Made by a program: the position numbers and the translations under genes. Under the pieces are notes generated by a model. It saw only the letters and a program-made list of their open reading frames with translations, ran no database searches and was not told the DNA's origin. A stretch of 64,000 nt of DNA from Thermus aquaticus (lineage in GTDB: Bacteria; Deinococcota; Deinococci; Deinococcales; Thermaceae). Where the stretch lies: contig NZ_LHCI01000106.1 of NCBI RefSeq assembly GCF_001280255.1, positions 1,690,279-1,754,278 of the forward strand. The letters are read 5' to 3'. This document shows positions 1 to 11,329 of the stretch, piece after piece (the stretch's first letter is position 1; the number at the start of each line of letters is the position of its first letter).

Positions 1-138
1 AAGGCCGGGGTCGTAGCGCCAGGGGCGGCCCCGCTGGCCCTTGGGGGTGGGTGGAGCCACCTCCCGGGCCAGGCGCAGGCAGTGTTCCAGCACCTCCTTG
101 GGGCTTGCCTCCCTGCGAAGGAAGCCTCGCTTGCCCAT
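1..138 (-). CDS. IS transposase, N-terminal part (cut by window edge)
   Basis: An ATG on the minus strand at 136-138 opens a frame that runs off the left edge (46 codons). The peptide starts MGKRGFLRREASPKEV and continues into GQRGRPWRYDPGL. This looks to me like the N-terminus of an IS4/IS5-type transposase as seen in Thermus insertion sequences, but the catalytic DDE residues lie outside the window, so the family is not proven. It is divergent from the sulfate operon that starts at 264. Confidence 0.55.
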   Translation of the reverse strand, partial: MGKRGFLRREASPKEVLEHCLRLAREVAPPTPKGQRGRPWRYDPGL

Positions 139-194
139 CGGGGCGGGAATATACGCCCATTATCCCGACCTTTGCAAGGCAAGCCCCTATACCC

Positions 195-224
195 TTGACA
201 TTCACAGACTCATTGGTATATCAT
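195..224 (+). promoter_or_regulatory. Sigma-70-type promoter of the sulfate/siroheme operon
   Basis: TTGACA at 195-200 is followed by a TATATC/TATCAT box at 217-224 (spacer 16-18 bp). It lies about 40 bp upstream of the first ATG, which has the ribosome site GGAAAGGAGG at about 249-258. It sits between the divergent transposase and the operon. Confidence 0.7.
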
Positions 225-263
225 AGCCGCCAACCCGCCTTGGGCGGGGAAAGGAGGCCGTAG

Positions 264-1991
<1,728 letters not shown>

Positions 1992-2028
1992 CCCCAGGCC
2001 AGCCTGGGAGCCCAGAGAGGAGGACACC

Positions 2029-2790
2029 ATGCGCATGGCCTACGCCGGACTGAGGCGCAAGGAGGAGTTCAAGGCCCTGGCGGAGCGGCTCGGCTTTATC
2101 CCCCTCCTCTTTCCCGTCCAGGCCACGGAGAAGGTCCCCGTGCCCGAGTACGAGGACCGCCTCCGGGAGCTTGACCGGGGCGTGGACCTCTTCTTGGCCA
2201 CCACGGGGGTGGGGATCAAGGACCTCCTGAGGGCCGCCCAGGACCTCGGGCTGGACCTCAAGAAGCCCCTAGAAAAGGCCTTCCGCCTGGCCCGGGGAGC
2301 CAAGGCGGCCAGGGCCCTCCGGGAGATCGGCCTTACGCCCCACGCCGTAGGGGACGGCACCTCTCAAAGCCTTCTCCCCCTCCTCCCCCAAGGCAGCGGC
2401 GTGGCCGCCCTCCAGCTTTACGGCAAACCCCTGCCCCTCCTGGAGGGGGCCCTGCGGGCTCGGGGCTACCGGGTCCTGCCCCTTCTCCCCTACCGCCACC
2501 TTCCCGACCCCGAGGGGATCCTGCGCCTGGAGGAGGCCGTGCTTGGGGGGGAAGTGGACGCCCTGGCCTTCGTAGCCGCCATCCAGGTGGAGTTCCTCTT
2601 TGAAGGGGCCAAGGACCCCAAGGCCCTGGCGGAGGCCCTCAACCCCCGGGTCAAGGCCCTGGCCGTGGGCCGGGTGACCGCCGATGCCTTAAGGGAGTGG
2701 GGGGTGAGGCCCTTCTACGTGGACGAGACCGAGCGCCTGGGAAGCCTCCTCCAAGGCTTCAAAAGGGCGCTGCAGAAGGAGGTAGCATGA
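2029..2790 (+). CDS. hemD: Uroporphyrinogen-III synthase
   Basis: Closes hydroxymethylbilane to uroporphyrinogen III, the branch point to siroheme and cobalamin. The 253-residue protein has the bilobed HemD pattern: a GVGIKDLLRAA segment near residue 65, ALREIGLTPHAVGDGTS near 105-120, and a C-terminal VGRVTADALREWGVRP. I chose ATG 2029 because it follows AGAGAGGAGG at 2014-2023. The frame is open further up, but that extension overlaps sir and lacks family resemblance. It overlaps the next gene by ATGA. Confidence 0.85.
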   Translation: MRMAYAGLRRKEEFKALAERLGFIPLLFPVQATEKVPVPEYEDRLRELDRGVDLFLATTGVGIKDLLRAAQDLGLDLKKPLEKAFRLARGAKAARALREIGLTPHAVGDGTSQSLLPLLPQGSGVAALQLYGKPLPLLEGALRARGYRVLPLLPYRHLPDPEGILRLEEAVLGGEVDALAFVAAIQVEFLFEGAKDPKALAEALNPRVKALAVGRVTADALREWGVRPFYVDETERLGSLLQGFKRALQKEVA

Positions 2791-3437
2791 CCTACTTCCC
2801 CCTGATGCTGGACCTAAGGGACCGCCCCGTCCTCCTCATCGGGGGCGGCCCCGAGACAAAGGCCAAGCTTCAGGCCCTCCTAGAGGCGGGAGCCCGGGTC
2901 ACGGTCCTGGCCCCGGAGGACCGGTTCGGCCTTAAGGAGCTGGCGGCCCAAGGGAGGATCCGCTGGATCCCCCGGGGCTACCGGGAGGGGGACCTCGAGG
3001 GCTACGTCCTGGTGGTGAGCCACCCCGAGGACAAGGGGATCCACCCCTGGATCAGGGCGGAAGCGGAGCGGCGGAGGATCTTCCTGGTGGCCGTGGACGA
3101 CCCACAAAACGCCAGCGCCATCCTCCCCGCCGTCCTGAGGCGCGGGGAGCTCGTGGTAGCCCTCTCCACCTCGGGGGCTGCCCCCGCCCTCGCCGTGCGG
3201 CTCAAGGAGCGACTGGCCCGGCTCTTCCCCGAAAGCTACGGGGCGCTCGTGGCCTACCTCCGCACCCTGCGGCCCCGGATCGCCCAAATCCCTAGCTTTT
3301 CCGCGCGAAAGGAGCTCTGGTACCGCATCGTGGACCAGGCCCTGGAGGAACTGGACCTAGACCCTAAGGAGGGCCTGCCGAGGGCCATCCAAAGGGCAGA
3401 AGAAACCCTTTCGGAGGTGGAGGCGTGGACAAGGTGA
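2787..3437 (+). CDS. Precorrin-2 dehydrogenase (Met8/CysG N-terminal type)
   Basis: NAD-dependent oxidation of precorrin-2 to sirohydrochlorin, possibly also ferrochelation to siroheme. The 216-residue protein starts MTYFPLMLDLRDRPVLLIGGG, the Rossmann start of the SirC/Met8 family, and then shows VAVDDPQNASAILPAVLRRG and STSGAAPALAVRLKERL, typical of the dimerisation region. ATG 2787 overlaps the hemD stop by 4 bp. It is separate from the methyltransferase at 4827, unlike enterobacterial CysG, which fuses both. Confidence 0.85.
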   Translation: MTYFPLMLDLRDRPVLLIGGGPETKAKLQALLEAGARVTVLAPEDRFGLKELAAQGRIRWIPRGYREGDLEGYVLVVSHPEDKGIHPWIRAEAERRRIFLVAVDDPQNASAILPAVLRRGELVVALSTSGAAPALAVRLKERLARLFPESYGALVAYLRTLRPRIAQIPSFSARKELWYRIVDQALEELDLDPKEGLPRAIQRAEETLSEVEAWTR

Positions 3438-4093
3438 AGGCCGCCAAGAACCTGGTGCAAGAGACCCTCGCCCAGAGCCAAAACCCCTGCTTCACCTGTA
3501 GCTTCCAGGCGGAGGACGTGGTGGTCCTTCACCTGCTCCTCAGGGAAAGGCCCGACATCCCCGTCCTCTTCCTAGACACGGGCTACCACTTCCCCGAGGT
3601 GTACGCCTACCGGGACGAAATGCAAAGGCGCCTGGGTTTCCGCCTGGTAAACCTGGTCCCGGAGCTTTCCCGGGAGGAGCAGGAAAGCCGCTATGGAAGA
3701 CTCTACGAGACGGATCCCCACCGCTGCTGCCAGATCCGCAAGGTGGAGCCCCTCTTCCGAGCCCTCGAGGCCCACGACACCTGGTTCACGGGCCTGAGGC
3801 GGGAGCAGTCCCCCACCCGGGCCGGCCTGCAACCCGTGGAGGAGGCCCTGTTGCCCTCGGGACATCGGCTGAGGAAGGTGAGTCCCCTCTACGACTGGAC
3901 CCTGAAGGAGGTCTTCGCCTACCTGGCCGTGGAGGACCTGCCCTACCTTCCCCTCTACGACCAGGGCTACCTCTCCATCGGCTGCGCCCCCTGCACGGCC
4001 AAACCCCTAGACCCCAACGACCCCCGCTCGGGCCGCTGGGCGGGCAAGGGCAAGCTGGAGTGCGGCATCCATCTGCACGGAAAGGAGGGCTAG
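3425..4093 (+). CDS. cysH: Assimilatory APS/PAPS reductase with [4Fe-4S] cluster
   Basis: Reduces adenylyl sulfate to sulfite. The 222-residue protein has the SFQAEDVV P-loop-like start, the cluster cysteines C101-C102 and C187/C190 (GCAPC) and the catalytic C213 in ECGIHLH. The CC...CxxC set is the hallmark of APS-using, cluster-bearing enzymes. That fits the absence of an APS kinase gene in this operon. The GTG start at 3425 overlaps the previous gene by 13 bp and has GGAGGTGGAGG just upstream. Confidence 0.87.
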   Translation: MDKVKAAKNLVQETLAQSQNPCFTCSFQAEDVVVLHLLLRERPDIPVLFLDTGYHFPEVYAYRDEMQRRLGFRLVNLVPELSREEQESRYGRLYETDPHRCCQIRKVEPLFRALEAHDTWFTGLRREQSPTRAGLQPVEEALLPSGHRLRKVSPLYDWTLKEVFAYLAVEDLPYLPLYDQGYLSIGCAPCTAKPLDPNDPRSGRWAGKGKLECGIHLHGKEG

Positions 4094-4834
4094 ATGGCCT
4101 ATCTTCTGGGCTTTCTCATCGCCTTCGCCATCGGGGTTACAGGGGTGGGGGCGGGAACGGTCACCGCGCCCCTCCTCATCCTCGCCCTGGGGCTTCCCCC
4201 GGAGGTGGCCGTGGGCACGGCGCTCCTCTTCGGCTTCCTGGTGAAGGTCCCGGCGGGGGCCGTCTACCTCCTCCGGGGGCAGGTGGCCCCCTGGCCCCTC
4301 CTCCGCCTCCTCCTCGGGGGGGTGCCGGGGGTGGTTCTGGGAAGCCTCCTCCTCGCCCACCTCAAGGGAGCCAAGGACCTGGTCCTCCTTCTCGTGGGGC
4401 TCACGGTGGTCTTTTCCGCCGGGCTTGGGCTTTGGCGGAGCCTTAAGGGGTCTTTTCGGGGAGAGGAGCGGCCCGGACTCCTTCCCCCGGCGGCCTTCGG
4501 GATCGGCCTCGAGGTGGGCTTCTCCTCCGCAGGGGCAGGCGCCCTGGGAACGCTCCTCCTCCTCTACGCCACCAGGCTTTCCCCGCAGAAGGTGGTGGGC
4601 ACCGACCTCCTCTTCGGCCTCGTCCTGGCCCTGGTGGGGGGTGGGGTCCACCTCTATTTCGGCCAGGTGGAGGAGGGCCTCCTCCTCGCCCTGGCCTCGG
4701 GCGGCGTCCTAGGGGCCCTCACGGGGGCCCTCCTGGCCACGAGGCTTCCCCGAGAACCCCTGAGGGTGGCCCTCCTCCTCTGGCTCCTCTTCATCGGCGG
4801 GCAGCTGGTCTACCGGGGGGGAGCCCATGGGTAG
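4094..4834 (+). CDS. TauE/SafE-type membrane permease
   Basis: Integral membrane protein of 246 residues with about eight hydrophobic segments arranged as two similar halves (each with a GVGAGT/SSAGAGALGT-like glycine motif), the pattern of the TauE/SafE/YfcA family. Members move sulfite, sulfonates or other organosulfur anions. Its place between cysH and SUMT suggests sulfite or sulfate transport, which is inference. It abuts cysH directly and overlaps the next gene by 8 bp. Confidence 0.75.
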   Translation: MAYLLGFLIAFAIGVTGVGAGTVTAPLLILALGLPPEVAVGTALLFGFLVKVPAGAVYLLRGQVAPWPLLRLLLGGVPGVVLGSLLLAHLKGAKDLVLLLVGLTVVFSAGLGLWRSLKGSFRGEERPGLLPPAAFGIGLEVGFSSAGAGALGTLLLLYATRLSPQKVVGTDLLFGLVLALVGGGVHLYFGQVEEGLLLALASGGVLGALTGALLATRLPREPLRVALLLWLLFIGGQLVYRGGAHG

Positions 4835-5543
4835 GGTCTACCTGGTGGGAGCGGGGCCCGGGGACCCGGAGCTTCTGACCCTGAAGGCCTACCGCCTCCT
4901 CAAGGAGGCCCCCGTGGTCCTCTACGACCGCCTGGTGGACGAGAGGGTCCTGGCCCTGGCCCGGGGGGAGAGGGTCTACGTGGGCAAGGGGGAGGGGGAA
5001 AGCCGCAAGCAGGACGAGATCCACCGGCTCCTCCTGGCCTACGCCCGCCGCTACCCCCTGGTGGTGCGCCTGAAAGGGGGGGACCCCATGGTCTTCGGCC
5101 GGGGCGGGGAGGAGGTGTGCTTTCTCCTGAGGCACGGCATTCCTGTGGAGGTCGTCCCCGGGGTCACGAGCGCCCTGGCCCCGGGCCTTCCCCTGACCCA
5201 CCGGGGCCTGGCCCAAGGCTTCGCCGTGGTCTCGGGGGTCCTGGAAGGCGGAGGCTACCCTGACCTTGCCCCCTTCGCCCAGGTCCCCACCCTGGTGGTC
5301 CTCATGGGCGTGGGGAGGCGGGTCTGGATTGCCCGGGAGCTCCTGCGCCTGGGACGGGACCCAGAGGAGCCCACGCTCTTCGTGGAGCGGGCCTCCACCC
5401 CGAGGGAGAAGCGGGTCCTGGCCACCCTGGGCCAGGTAGCCGAGGACCGGGTAGAGGTGGCCTCCCCGGCGGTCTGGGCCATCGGGAAGGTGGTGGGAGC
5501 CTTGGCTCCCTGGATCCTCAAAAGGGCTTGGGCGGAGGTTTAG
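4827..5543 (+). CDS. cobA: Uroporphyrinogen-III C-methyltransferase (SUMT)
   Basis: Double SAM-dependent methylation of uroporphyrinogen III to precorrin-2, feeding siroheme for the reductase at 264. The 238-residue protein carries the family signatures [15 protein letters not shown] at residues 6-20, [17 protein letters not shown] near 85-100, and VPGVTSA. It overlaps the permease by 8 bp. With hemD and the dehydrogenase it gives the complete uro'gen-to-sirohydrochlorin route inside one operon. Confidence 0.9.
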   Translation: MGRVYLVGAGPGDPELLTLKAYRLLKEAPVVLYDRLVDERVLALARGERVYVGKGEGESRKQDEIHRLLLAYARRYPLVVRLKGGDPMVFGRGGEEVCFLLRHGIPVEVVPGVTSALAPGLPLTHRGLAQGFAVVSGVLEGGGYPDLAPFAQVPTLVVLMGVGRRVWIARELLRLGRDPEEPTLFVERASTPREKRVLATLGQVAEDRVEVASPAVWAIGKVVGALAPWILKRAWAEV

Positions 5544-5544
5544 C

Positions 5545-6597
5545 ATGGACAGATCTCTGCTGCGGCTGGAGATCGGCGAGGACGAAAGGCTGGACCTGGA
5601 GAACCTCTCCACGGGAGCCTTCCACCCGGTCAGGGGCTTCATGACCCGGGAAGAGGCCCTCAGCGTGGCCCACGAGATGCGCCTCCCCACGGGGGAGGTC
5701 TGGACCATACCCATTCTGCTGCAGTTCCCGGAAAGGCCTCGGGTGCACTCGGGAGAGCAGGTCCTCCTCCGCCACCGGGGGGAGGAGGTGGCCCTCTTGG
5801 AGGTGGCCGAGGTCTATGAGCTGGACCTGAGGGCCCTGGCCCGAGCGGTCTTCGGCACGGAGAGCGAGGCCCACCCGGGGGTGGCCCGCCTCTACGCCAA
5901 GGGCCCCTACGCCCTAGGGGGGCGGGTGGAGGTCCTCAAGGCCAGGGAGCGCACCCCCCTGGAGAAGACCCCGGAGGAGGTGCGGGCCTTCTTCCGGGAA
6001 AGAGGCTGGAAGCGGGTGGTGGCCTTCCAGACCCGCAACGCCCCTCACCGGGCCCACGAGTACCTGATAAGGCTCGGCCTGGAGCTCGCGGACGGGGTCT
6101 TAGTCCACCCCATCCTCGGGGCCAAGAAACAGGACGACTTCCCCACGGGAGTCATCGTGGAGGCCTACGAGGCGTTGATCGGCCACTTCCTCCCCGAGGA
6201 GCGGGTGGCCCTCTTCGGCCTCGCCACCCCCATGCGCTACGCCGGGCCCAAGGAGGCGGTCTTCCACGCCCTGGTGCGGAAGAACTTCGGGGCCACCCAC
6301 TTCCTGGTGGGGCGGGACCACGCCGGGGTGGGGGACTTCTATGACCCTTACGCCGCCCACCGCATCTTTGACCGGCTTCCCCCCTTAGGGATTGAGATCG
6401 TCAAGGTGGGGGCGGTCTTCCACTGCTCCCTTTGCGGCGGCATCGCCTCGGAGAGGACTTGTCCCGAGGGGCACCGGGAGAAACGCCTTTCCATCAGCAT
6501 GACCAAGGTCCGGGCCCTTCTCCGTGAGGGAAAGACTCCGCCCCCGGAGCTCGTCCGACCCGAGCTTCTTCCCATCCTTAGGAAGGGATTGGCTTAA
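5545..6597 (+). CDS. sat: Sulfate adenylyltransferase (ATP sulfurylase), zinc type
   Basis: Activates sulfate with ATP to adenylyl sulfate, the first assimilation step. The 350-residue protein has the substrate-binding [11 protein letters not shown], the VGRDHAGVG loop and the SMTKVRALL end. The CSLCGG...CPEGH cysteine/histidine group matches the zinc site known in the Thermus thermophilus enzyme. It is the last gene of the operon; its TAA overlaps the stop of the convergent cbiA gene. Confidence 0.92.
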   Translation: MDRSLLRLEIGEDERLDLENLSTGAFHPVRGFMTREEALSVAHEMRLPTGEVWTIPILLQFPERPRVHSGEQVLLRHRGEEVALLEVAEVYELDLRALARAVFGTESEAHPGVARLYAKGPYALGGRVEVLKARERTPLEKTPEEVRAFFRERGWKRVVAFQTRNAPHRAHEYLIRLGLELADGVLVHPILGAKKQDDFPTGVIVEAYEALIGHFLPEERVALFGLATPMRYAGPKEAVFHALVRKNFGATHFLVGRDHAGVGDFYDPYAAHRIFDRLPPLGIEIVKVGAVFHCSLCGGIASERTCPEGHREKRLSISMTKVRALLREGKTPPPELVRPELLPILRKGLA

Positions 6598-7916
6598 GCT
6601 CCCTCTCCCCCTGCCGCCGAGCGCAAAAGGCGCTCCGCCGCCCCCGGGGTGGCGGGCAGGTAGAGGTGGACGAAGCTCGCGAGAACCCGCCCGTCCGTGA
6701 AGCCCTCCACCTCCTCTCCCCCCACCCGGCGCCAGGCGGGGCTTGGGGAGGGGGAAAGGCGGGCGTAGTGGAACTCGTGGCCCTTTAACCTCTCCCCTCT
6801 TTGGGCCACGGGGTTATCCCTGAGGGCCTCCACCTCCCGGTAGCCCAGGACGGGCCGCCGCTCCATGCGGGCCTCCCCCGGAGCGAGGCCCACCATGGGG
6901 AAGAAGGCCCCCTCCACCCAAAGCCCCCGGGAGAGGTACATGTACCCCCCGCACTCGGCCAGGATGGGGCCAGGGAAGCGGCGGATGGCCTCCCGCATGG
7001 CCCGGTTTTCCGAAAGCCTCCCGGCGAAGAGCTCCGGGTAGCCGCCCCCGAGGAGGAGGGCCTCGGCCTCGGGGAGGGCCTCGTCCTCGAGGGGGCTAAA
7101 GGGGAGGAGCTCGGCCCCCAGGGCCTCGAGGAGCTCCAGGGCCTCGGGGTAGTAGAAGCGGAAGGCCCGGTCCCAGGCGTAGGCCACCCGCACCCGGGGC
7201 GGGCGCCTTTCGGGGAGAAAGGGCGGGGCCTCGGGAAGGGGCGGAGCCCCTTGGGCCAGGCGGAGGAGGGCCTCCAAGTCCCACCACCCCGCCCGCCCCA
7301 AGGCCTCTAGGGGCGGCTCCACCTCCCCCGCCAGGACCAGGCCCAGGTGGCGCTCGGGAAGCTCCAGGGCGGGGTCTTTGGGAAGCCAGCCCAGGAGGGG
7401 CAGGCCAAAGGGGGCCAGGGCCTCTCTGAGGATCTCGGCGTGCCGCTCCGAACCCACCCGGTTGGCCACCACCCCCACCACCCGCACCTCCGGATGGTGG
7501 TGGGCGAAGCCCAGGGCCAGGGGGGCGATGGAGCCCGCCATCCCCTGGGCGTCCACCACCAGGACCACCGGGGCCTTCAGGAGGCGGGCCACCTGGGCGG
7601 CGGAGCCCTCCTTCCCCCAGGGGTCCCGGCCGTCAAAGAGGCCCATGACCCCTTCTATGAGGGCCAGGTCCGCCCCCCTCATCCCGTGGGCGAAGAGGCC
7701 CAGGAGCCCCGCCTCGTCCAGGAAGAAGCCGTCCAGGTTGTAGGGCCTCAGCCCCGCGGCCCGCTCCAGGTGGGTGGGGTCTATGTAGTCTGGGCCCACC
7801 TTAAAGGGGCGCACCCTTAGGCCCATCTCCCGGAAGCGGAGGAGGAGGGCCAGGGCCGCCGTGGTCTTCCCCGCGCCCGAGTGGGGGGCGGCCAGGAGGA
7901 GGCGGGGCGGGTTCAC
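6594..7916 (-). CDS. cbiA: Cobyrinic acid a,c-diamide synthase
   Basis: ATP- and glutamine-dependent amidation of cobyrinic acid at the a and c side chains. The 440-residue protein has an N-terminal P-loop ([10 protein letters not shown]), [20 protein letters not shown], and a C-terminal class I amidotransferase domain with nucleophile Cys in AECGGYMYL and a C-terminal His region (GHEFHY). GTG start at 7914-7916, overlapping the upstream protoglobin stop by 4 bp. Convergent overlap with sat. Confidence 0.9.
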   Translation of the reverse strand: MNPPRLLLAAPHSGAGKTTAALALLLRFREMGLRVRPFKVGPDYIDPTHLERAAGLRPYNLDGFFLDEAGLLGLFAHGMRGADLALIEGVMGLFDGRDPWGKEGSAAQVARLLKAPVVLVVDAQGMAGSIAPLALGFAHHHPEVRVVGVVANRVGSERHAEILREALAPFGLPLLGWLPKDPALELPERHLGLVLAGEVEPPLEALGRAGWWDLEALLRLAQGAPPLPEAPPFLPERRPPRVRVAYAWDRAFRFYYPEALELLEALGAELLPFSPLEDEALPEAEALLLGGGYPELFAGRLSENRAMREAIRRFPGPILAECGGYMYLSRGLWVEGAFFPMVGLAPGEARMERRPVLGYREVEALRDNPVAQRGERLKGHEFHYARLSPSPSPAWRRVGGEEVEGFTDGRVLASFVHLYLPATPGAAERLLRSAAGGEGA

Positions 7917-8512
7917 CGGGGCCTTAGCTCCCTCAGAAGCCTCTCCGCCTCCCTTTGCGCCAGGGCACGGAAGGAGGTGGGCTCCTGCCCCATGCCCTCT
8001 GCCAGGGCCTCGAGGTAGGCGTCCAGGTACTCCTCGGAGATAAGGGCGGCCACGGTGAAGGCGAGCCTGCGGAAAGCCCCCTCCAGGGCCCGGGCCTCCT
8101 CAGGGGGCAGGGCCTCCTGGGCCTTCCTGGCCACCTCTTCCGTGAGCCAGTTCCACATGCTGGTCATCATGGCGTTGGTCACCCCCCGCCGCACGTGAAC
8201 CAGGCCCACCAGGGCCTGCCAGGCAAAGTACTGGCCGTTGAAGGGCCCCGCCAAGGTGCGGAGGTACCAGTCCCTCAGGGTCTTCTCCCGAAGAGGCCTC
8301 TCCCCCTCGCGAAAAACGGCCCGGGTGGGAGGGTGGGCGAAGAGGGTGTCGTAAAAGCCCTGGACCAGCCCCTCGGTCAGGCCCTCCAGAAAGGCGCGGT
8401 GCCGAGCTAGAATCTTGCCGTCCTCCACGGGGCGGAAGCGGGCCTGAGGAGGAAGCTGGCTCCAGATCTCCTGGGCAATGGTGTAAAAGCGGGCCAGGTT
8501 CTTATCCGTCAT
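7913..8512 (-). CDS. Protoglobin-domain protein
   Basis: A 199-residue single-domain protein resembling the heme-binding globin domain of globin-coupled sensors. It has GFYDTLFAHPPTRAVF near residues 52-67 and LVGLVHVRRGV with H106 at the position of the proximal heme ligand, followed by a helical tail. No transducer, kinase or cyclase domain is attached, so it is a stand-alone protoglobin. The ATG at 8510-8512 lies just downstream of the cobO stop, and its own stop overlaps cbiA by 4 bp, so it is co-transcribed with cobalamin genes. Function (gas sensing, heme or corrinoid chemistry) is unknown. Confidence 0.75.
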   Translation of the reverse strand: MTDKNLARFYTIAQEIWSQLPPQARFRPVEDGKILARHRAFLEGLTEGLVQGFYDTLFAHPPTRAVFREGERPLREKTLRDWYLRTLAGPFNGQYFAWQALVGLVHVRRGVTNAMMTSMWNWLTEEVARKAQEALPPEEARALEGAFRRLAFTVAALISEEYLDAYLEALAEGMGQEPTSFRALAQREAERLLRELRPR

Positions 8513-8540
8513 CGCCTAAAGCATACCTCCAAGGAGGCCC

Positions 8541-9104
8541 CTAGTGCTCTATGCCCTTCTGGGCCGGTACCCCCAGGTCAAAGGCGTGCTTCACCTTCCG
8601 CATCTCCGTCACCGTGTCTGCCAGCGCCAAAAGGGGCTCGGGGGCGCCCCGGCCTGTCACCACCACGTGGACGTGGGAAGGCCGGGCCTTTAGGGCCTCG
8701 AGGAACTCCTCTAGGAGGATCCAGCCGTAGCGCAGGGGATAGGTGGCCTCGTCTAGGACCACGAGGTCGTAGGCCCCGGAGAGGAGGGCTTCCTTGGCCC
8801 GCGCCCACCCCTCCCGGGCCATTTGGGCGGAGGCCTCGAGGTCCCGGCTTTTCCAGGTGAACCCGTCCCCCAGGCCCTCTATGGGGATGCCCAACCTCGC
8901 CAGCGCCCGGTGCTCCCCAAAGCGGGCCCCCTGGTGCTTCAGGAACTGAAAGATCCGCACCCTAAGCCCCCGGCCGTGGGCCCTTAGGGCCAGGCCGAAG
9001 GCGGCCGTGCTCTTCCCCTTGCCGTCCCCGGTGTAGACGATGAGGAGGCCCCGCCTTTCCCCCGATGGCTTGGTGTAGGGCTTCACCCGCCTAGGGCTTT
9101 CCAT
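8541..9104 (-). CDS. cobO: Cob(I)yrinic acid a,c-diamide adenosyltransferase
   Basis: Transfers the 5'-deoxyadenosyl group of ATP to the corrinoid cobalt. The 187-residue protein has [19 protein letters not shown] (P-loop typical of CobO/BtuR), a [14 protein letters not shown] Walker B region and [22 protein letters not shown] start it at ATG 9102-9104; the frame stays open upstream to 10415 but that part is shadow of cobS, the YbjQ-like gene and cobT. It overlaps cobS by 22 bp. Confidence 0.9.
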   Translation of the reverse strand: MESPRRVKPYTKPSGERRGLLIVYTGDGKGKSTAAFGLALRAHGRGLRVRIFQFLKHQGARFGEHRALARLGIPIEGLGDGFTWKSRDLEASAQMAREGWARAKEALLSGAYDLVVLDEATYPLRYGWILLEEFLEALKARPSHVHVVVTGRGAPEPLLALADTVTEMRKVKHAFDLGVPAQKGIEH

Positions 9105-9775
9105 AGGGCGTAGCCTAGCAGACCCCCAAGCTCGGCCAGGGCGATCATGGCCCCCAGCACGTCCCCAGTAAGCCCCCCAAGGCGGGAAAGGGCGAGCCGG
9201 GCCACGGCGAAGGCGGCGAGGACGGCTAGGAAGGTGGGCAGGGGAAAGAGGAGAGGCAAGGGCAAGGCCAAGATCAAGGCGGGAAGGAGGGGCCCACCCC
9301 GCACCAGGGCCGCCATCCCCTCCCGGGCCAAGGGGTAAAGGTTCAGGAAGGGGAGGACCAGGAAGCGGGCGAAGCCGGGCAGGAGGAGGAGGAAGAGGGG
9401 CGGAGGAGGCGGGGCCAGGGCCTGCCACTTGAGGAGGAGGTAAAGCCCCCCCACCCCGAAGGCGAAGGCCCCCAGGTGGGGGTCTTTGAGGATGGCCAGG
9501 CGCCTCTCCCGGGGCTTGGCCCCAAGGAGAGCGTCCGCCGAGTCCAGAAGGCCGTCCAGGTGCAAAAAGCCGGTGAGGCCCAGCCAGAGGGCGAGGAGGA
9601 GGGCCCCCTCGAGGCCCGGAGGCAGGGGCAGGAGGGAGGCCAGGGCCAAAACCCCCCCGAGGAGGTAGCCCACCAAGGGGAAGAACCCCACCCCCCGTCT
9701 CATCTCCTCCTGGGAGAAGACCCCCCGCACAGGGAGGGCGGTGAGGAGGGCTAGAGCGGCCAGGAAGGGGCGCAA
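9083..9775 (-). CDS. cobS: Adenosylcobinamide-GDP ribazoletransferase
   Basis: Joins GDP-cobinamide and alpha-ribazole to make cobalamin at the membrane. The 230-residue protein is strongly hydrophobic with about six membrane segments, and the CobS motif [14 protein letters not shown] lies near residues 72-85, followed by [11 protein letters not shown]. The apparent start is TTG at 9773-9775, just downstream of the stop of the YbjQ-like gene, with only a weak ribosome site. Confidence 0.88.
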   Translation of the reverse strand: MRPFLAALALLTALPVRGVFSQEEMRRGVGFFPLVGYLLGGVLALASLLPLPPGLEGALLLALWLGLTGFLHLDGLLDSADALLGAKPRERRLAILKDPHLGAFAFGVGGLYLLLKWQALAPPPPPLFLLLLPGFARFLVLPFLNLYPLAREGMAALVRGGPLLPALILALPLPLLFPLPTFLAVLAAFAVARLALSRLGGLTGDVLGAMIALAELGGLLGYALWKALGG

Positions 9776-9778
9776 GGC

Positions 9779-10117
9779 CTACTTGGTCAGCCCCGTAGGC
9801 TTGAGGCGCACGGCGGTGCCGCTTGCCGTCACCATCAGCATGGAGTTGTTGCCGCCCAGCACCTCGTAGTCCACGTCTATCCCGATGACGGCGTCCGCCC
9901 CCAGGCGGCGGGCCTCCTCCTTCATCTCCTCCAGGGCTAGCTCCCGGGCCCGGCGGAGCTCGGCCTCGTAGGCCCCGCTCCGCCCCCCCACGATGTCCCG
10001 GATCTGGGCGAAGAGGTCCCGGAAGAGGTTGGCCCCCACGATGGCCTCCCCGAAGACGATGCCCAGGTAGGCCTCCACCTGGCGTCCCTCTACCGAACCG
10101 CTCGTGGTGAGGATCAT
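9779..10117 (-). CDS. YbjQ/UPF0145 family protein
   Basis: Small protein of 112 residues with the family pattern: an N-terminal [13 protein letters not shown], a [19 protein letters not shown] segment, and [17 protein letters not shown] in the middle. Members form pentamers; the role is not established. I prefer ATG at 10115-10117 (GGGGTGG upstream) to the GTG two codons earlier. It lies between cobT and cobS, so it is probably in the cobalamin transcript. Confidence 0.75.
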   Translation of the reverse strand: MILTTSGSVEGRQVEAYLGIVFGEAIVGANLFRDLFAQIRDIVGGRSGAYEAELRRARELALEEMKEEARRLGADAVIGIDVDYEVLGGNNSMLMVTASGTAVRLKPTGLTK

Positions 10118-10129
10118 GGCCACCCCATT

Positions 10130-11191
10130 CTATTGGGACCCGCTCACCCCCGCCTCGGCGAAGGTGGCCATGTGGAGGATGCGGGCCGCCGCCCGGAGGA
10201 GGGGCATGGCCAAAACCGCCCCCGTCCCCTCCCCCAGGGCCAGGTCCAGGTCCAAAAGGGGCCTCAGGCCCAAGGCCTCGAGGACCGCCCTGTGCCCGGG
10301 CTCCCGGGAGAGGTGGCCGGCGAAGGCGTAGCCCAAGACCCCGGGGTCTAGGCGGCTCGCCAGGAGGAAGCCCGTGGAGACAGGAAAACCGTCCAAGACG
10401 AGGGGGACGCCCCACGCCGCCCCCTCCAGGTAGACCCCAGCGATGGCCAGGAGTTCCAGCCCCCCCACCTCGGCGGCCACCTCCAAAGGACCCATGCCGG
10501 GGCGGAGGCGGGCGAGGGCCCGCCTCACCGCCTCCCGCTTCCGCGAGAGGCCCTCCTCCCCCACCCCCGTCCCCCGGCCCACCACCCGCTCCGGAGGCAG
10601 GCCCAGGAGGGCGGCGGCCAGGGCCGCGGCCGCCGTGGTGTTGCCGATGCCCATGTCCCCCGCGGCCAGCACCGTGGCCCCCTCCTCGAGGGCCCGCCTG
10701 GCCGCCAGGCGGCCTGCCTGGAGGGCCTTTTCCGCTTCCTCCAGGGTCATGGCGGGGCCCTGGGCCAGGTTGGCGCTCCCCTCCCGCACCTTGGCCTTGA
10801 GGAGCCTGGGGTGATCGGGAAGATCCCCAATGACCCCTGCGTCCAAGACGTAGACCTCGCAGTCGGCCACTTTGGCGAACTGGTTGATGGCCGCCCCCCC
10901 ACGGAGGAAGTTCAGGACCATCTGCCAGGTCACCTCCTGGGGATAGGCGGAAACCCCCTCGGCCACCACCCCGTGGTCGGCGGCGGCCACCACCACCGCC
11001 CCCCGACCCAGCTCGGGCTTCACCCGGCCCTGGATGGCGGCTAGGCGCAGGGCGACTTCCTCCAGGAAGCCCAAGGAGCGGGGAGGCTTGGTCAGCTGCT
11101 GCATGCGCTCCCGGGCCATCTCAAGTACGCTCTTTGGATCGCGGCCCTCCACAGGTCCCATGATAACTAACCACCCGTCGCTTTCCCCCAT
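10130..11191 (-). CDS. cobT: Nicotinate-nucleotide-dimethylbenzimidazole phosphoribosyltransferase
   Basis: Makes alpha-ribazole phosphate from nicotinate mononucleotide and the lower-ligand base. The 353-residue protein has [14 protein letters not shown] near residue 35, [19 protein letters not shown] near 70, [14 protein letters not shown] near 175, and the glutamate of [13 protein letters not shown] near the C-terminus. ATG 11189-11191 has GGGAGGGG 8-10 bp upstream. First gene of the leftward cobT-YbjQ-cobS-cobO-protoglobin-cbiA run. Confidence 0.92.
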   Translation of the reverse strand: MGESDGWLVIMGPVEGRDPKSVLEMARERMQQLTKPPRSLGFLEEVALRLAAIQGRVKPELGRGAVVVAAADHGVVAEGVSAYPQEVTWQMVLNFLRGGAAINQFAKVADCEVYVLDAGVIGDLPDHPRLLKAKVREGSANLAQGPAMTLEEAEKALQAGRLAARRALEEGATVLAAGDMGIGNTTAAAALAAALLGLPPERVVGRGTGVGEEGLSRKREAVRRALARLRPGMGPLEVAAEVGGLELLAIAGVYLEGAAWGVPLVLDGFPVSTGFLLASRLDPGVLGYAFAGHLSREPGHRAVLEALGLRPLLDLDLALGEGTGAVLAMPLLRAAARILHMATFAEAGVSGSQ

Positions 11192-11215
11192 AGAAAGCCC
11201 CTCCCTAGGCTCTGG

Positions 11216-11268
11216 TACGCCCTTTTGGGGCCCCCGCCGTGGTGAGAGCCACGGCGGGGTACTTAGGC
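11216..11268. repeat. Intergenic hairpin repeat, copy A
   Basis: Between the divergent cobT and cobC starts. The stem CCCCGCCGTGG (11231-11241) pairs perfectly with CCACGGCGGGG (11248-11258) around a 6-nt loop. Flanks CTTTTGGGG before and TACTTAGG after the stem are shared with copies at 30468, 43810 and 47675. Confidence 0.75.
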
Positions 11269-11329
11269 CTGGGGCCCGTCCAGACCCCCGTCACCCTCCC
11301 GCCTTGGGCGCCAAGGTTAAACTCACCCC

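Noticed and set aside
8541-10415. 624-codon frame as one cobO-containing protein
   Set aside because: Only the last 187 residues (from 9104) resemble a protein family; the rest is Pro/Gly/Arg-rich shadow of cobS, the YbjQ-like gene and cobT.
11192-11329. Cobalamin riboswitch between cobT and cobC
   Set aside because: I saw no B12-box-like sequence or matching multi-arm structure; the gap is filled by hairpin repeat A. A covariance-model search would settle it.
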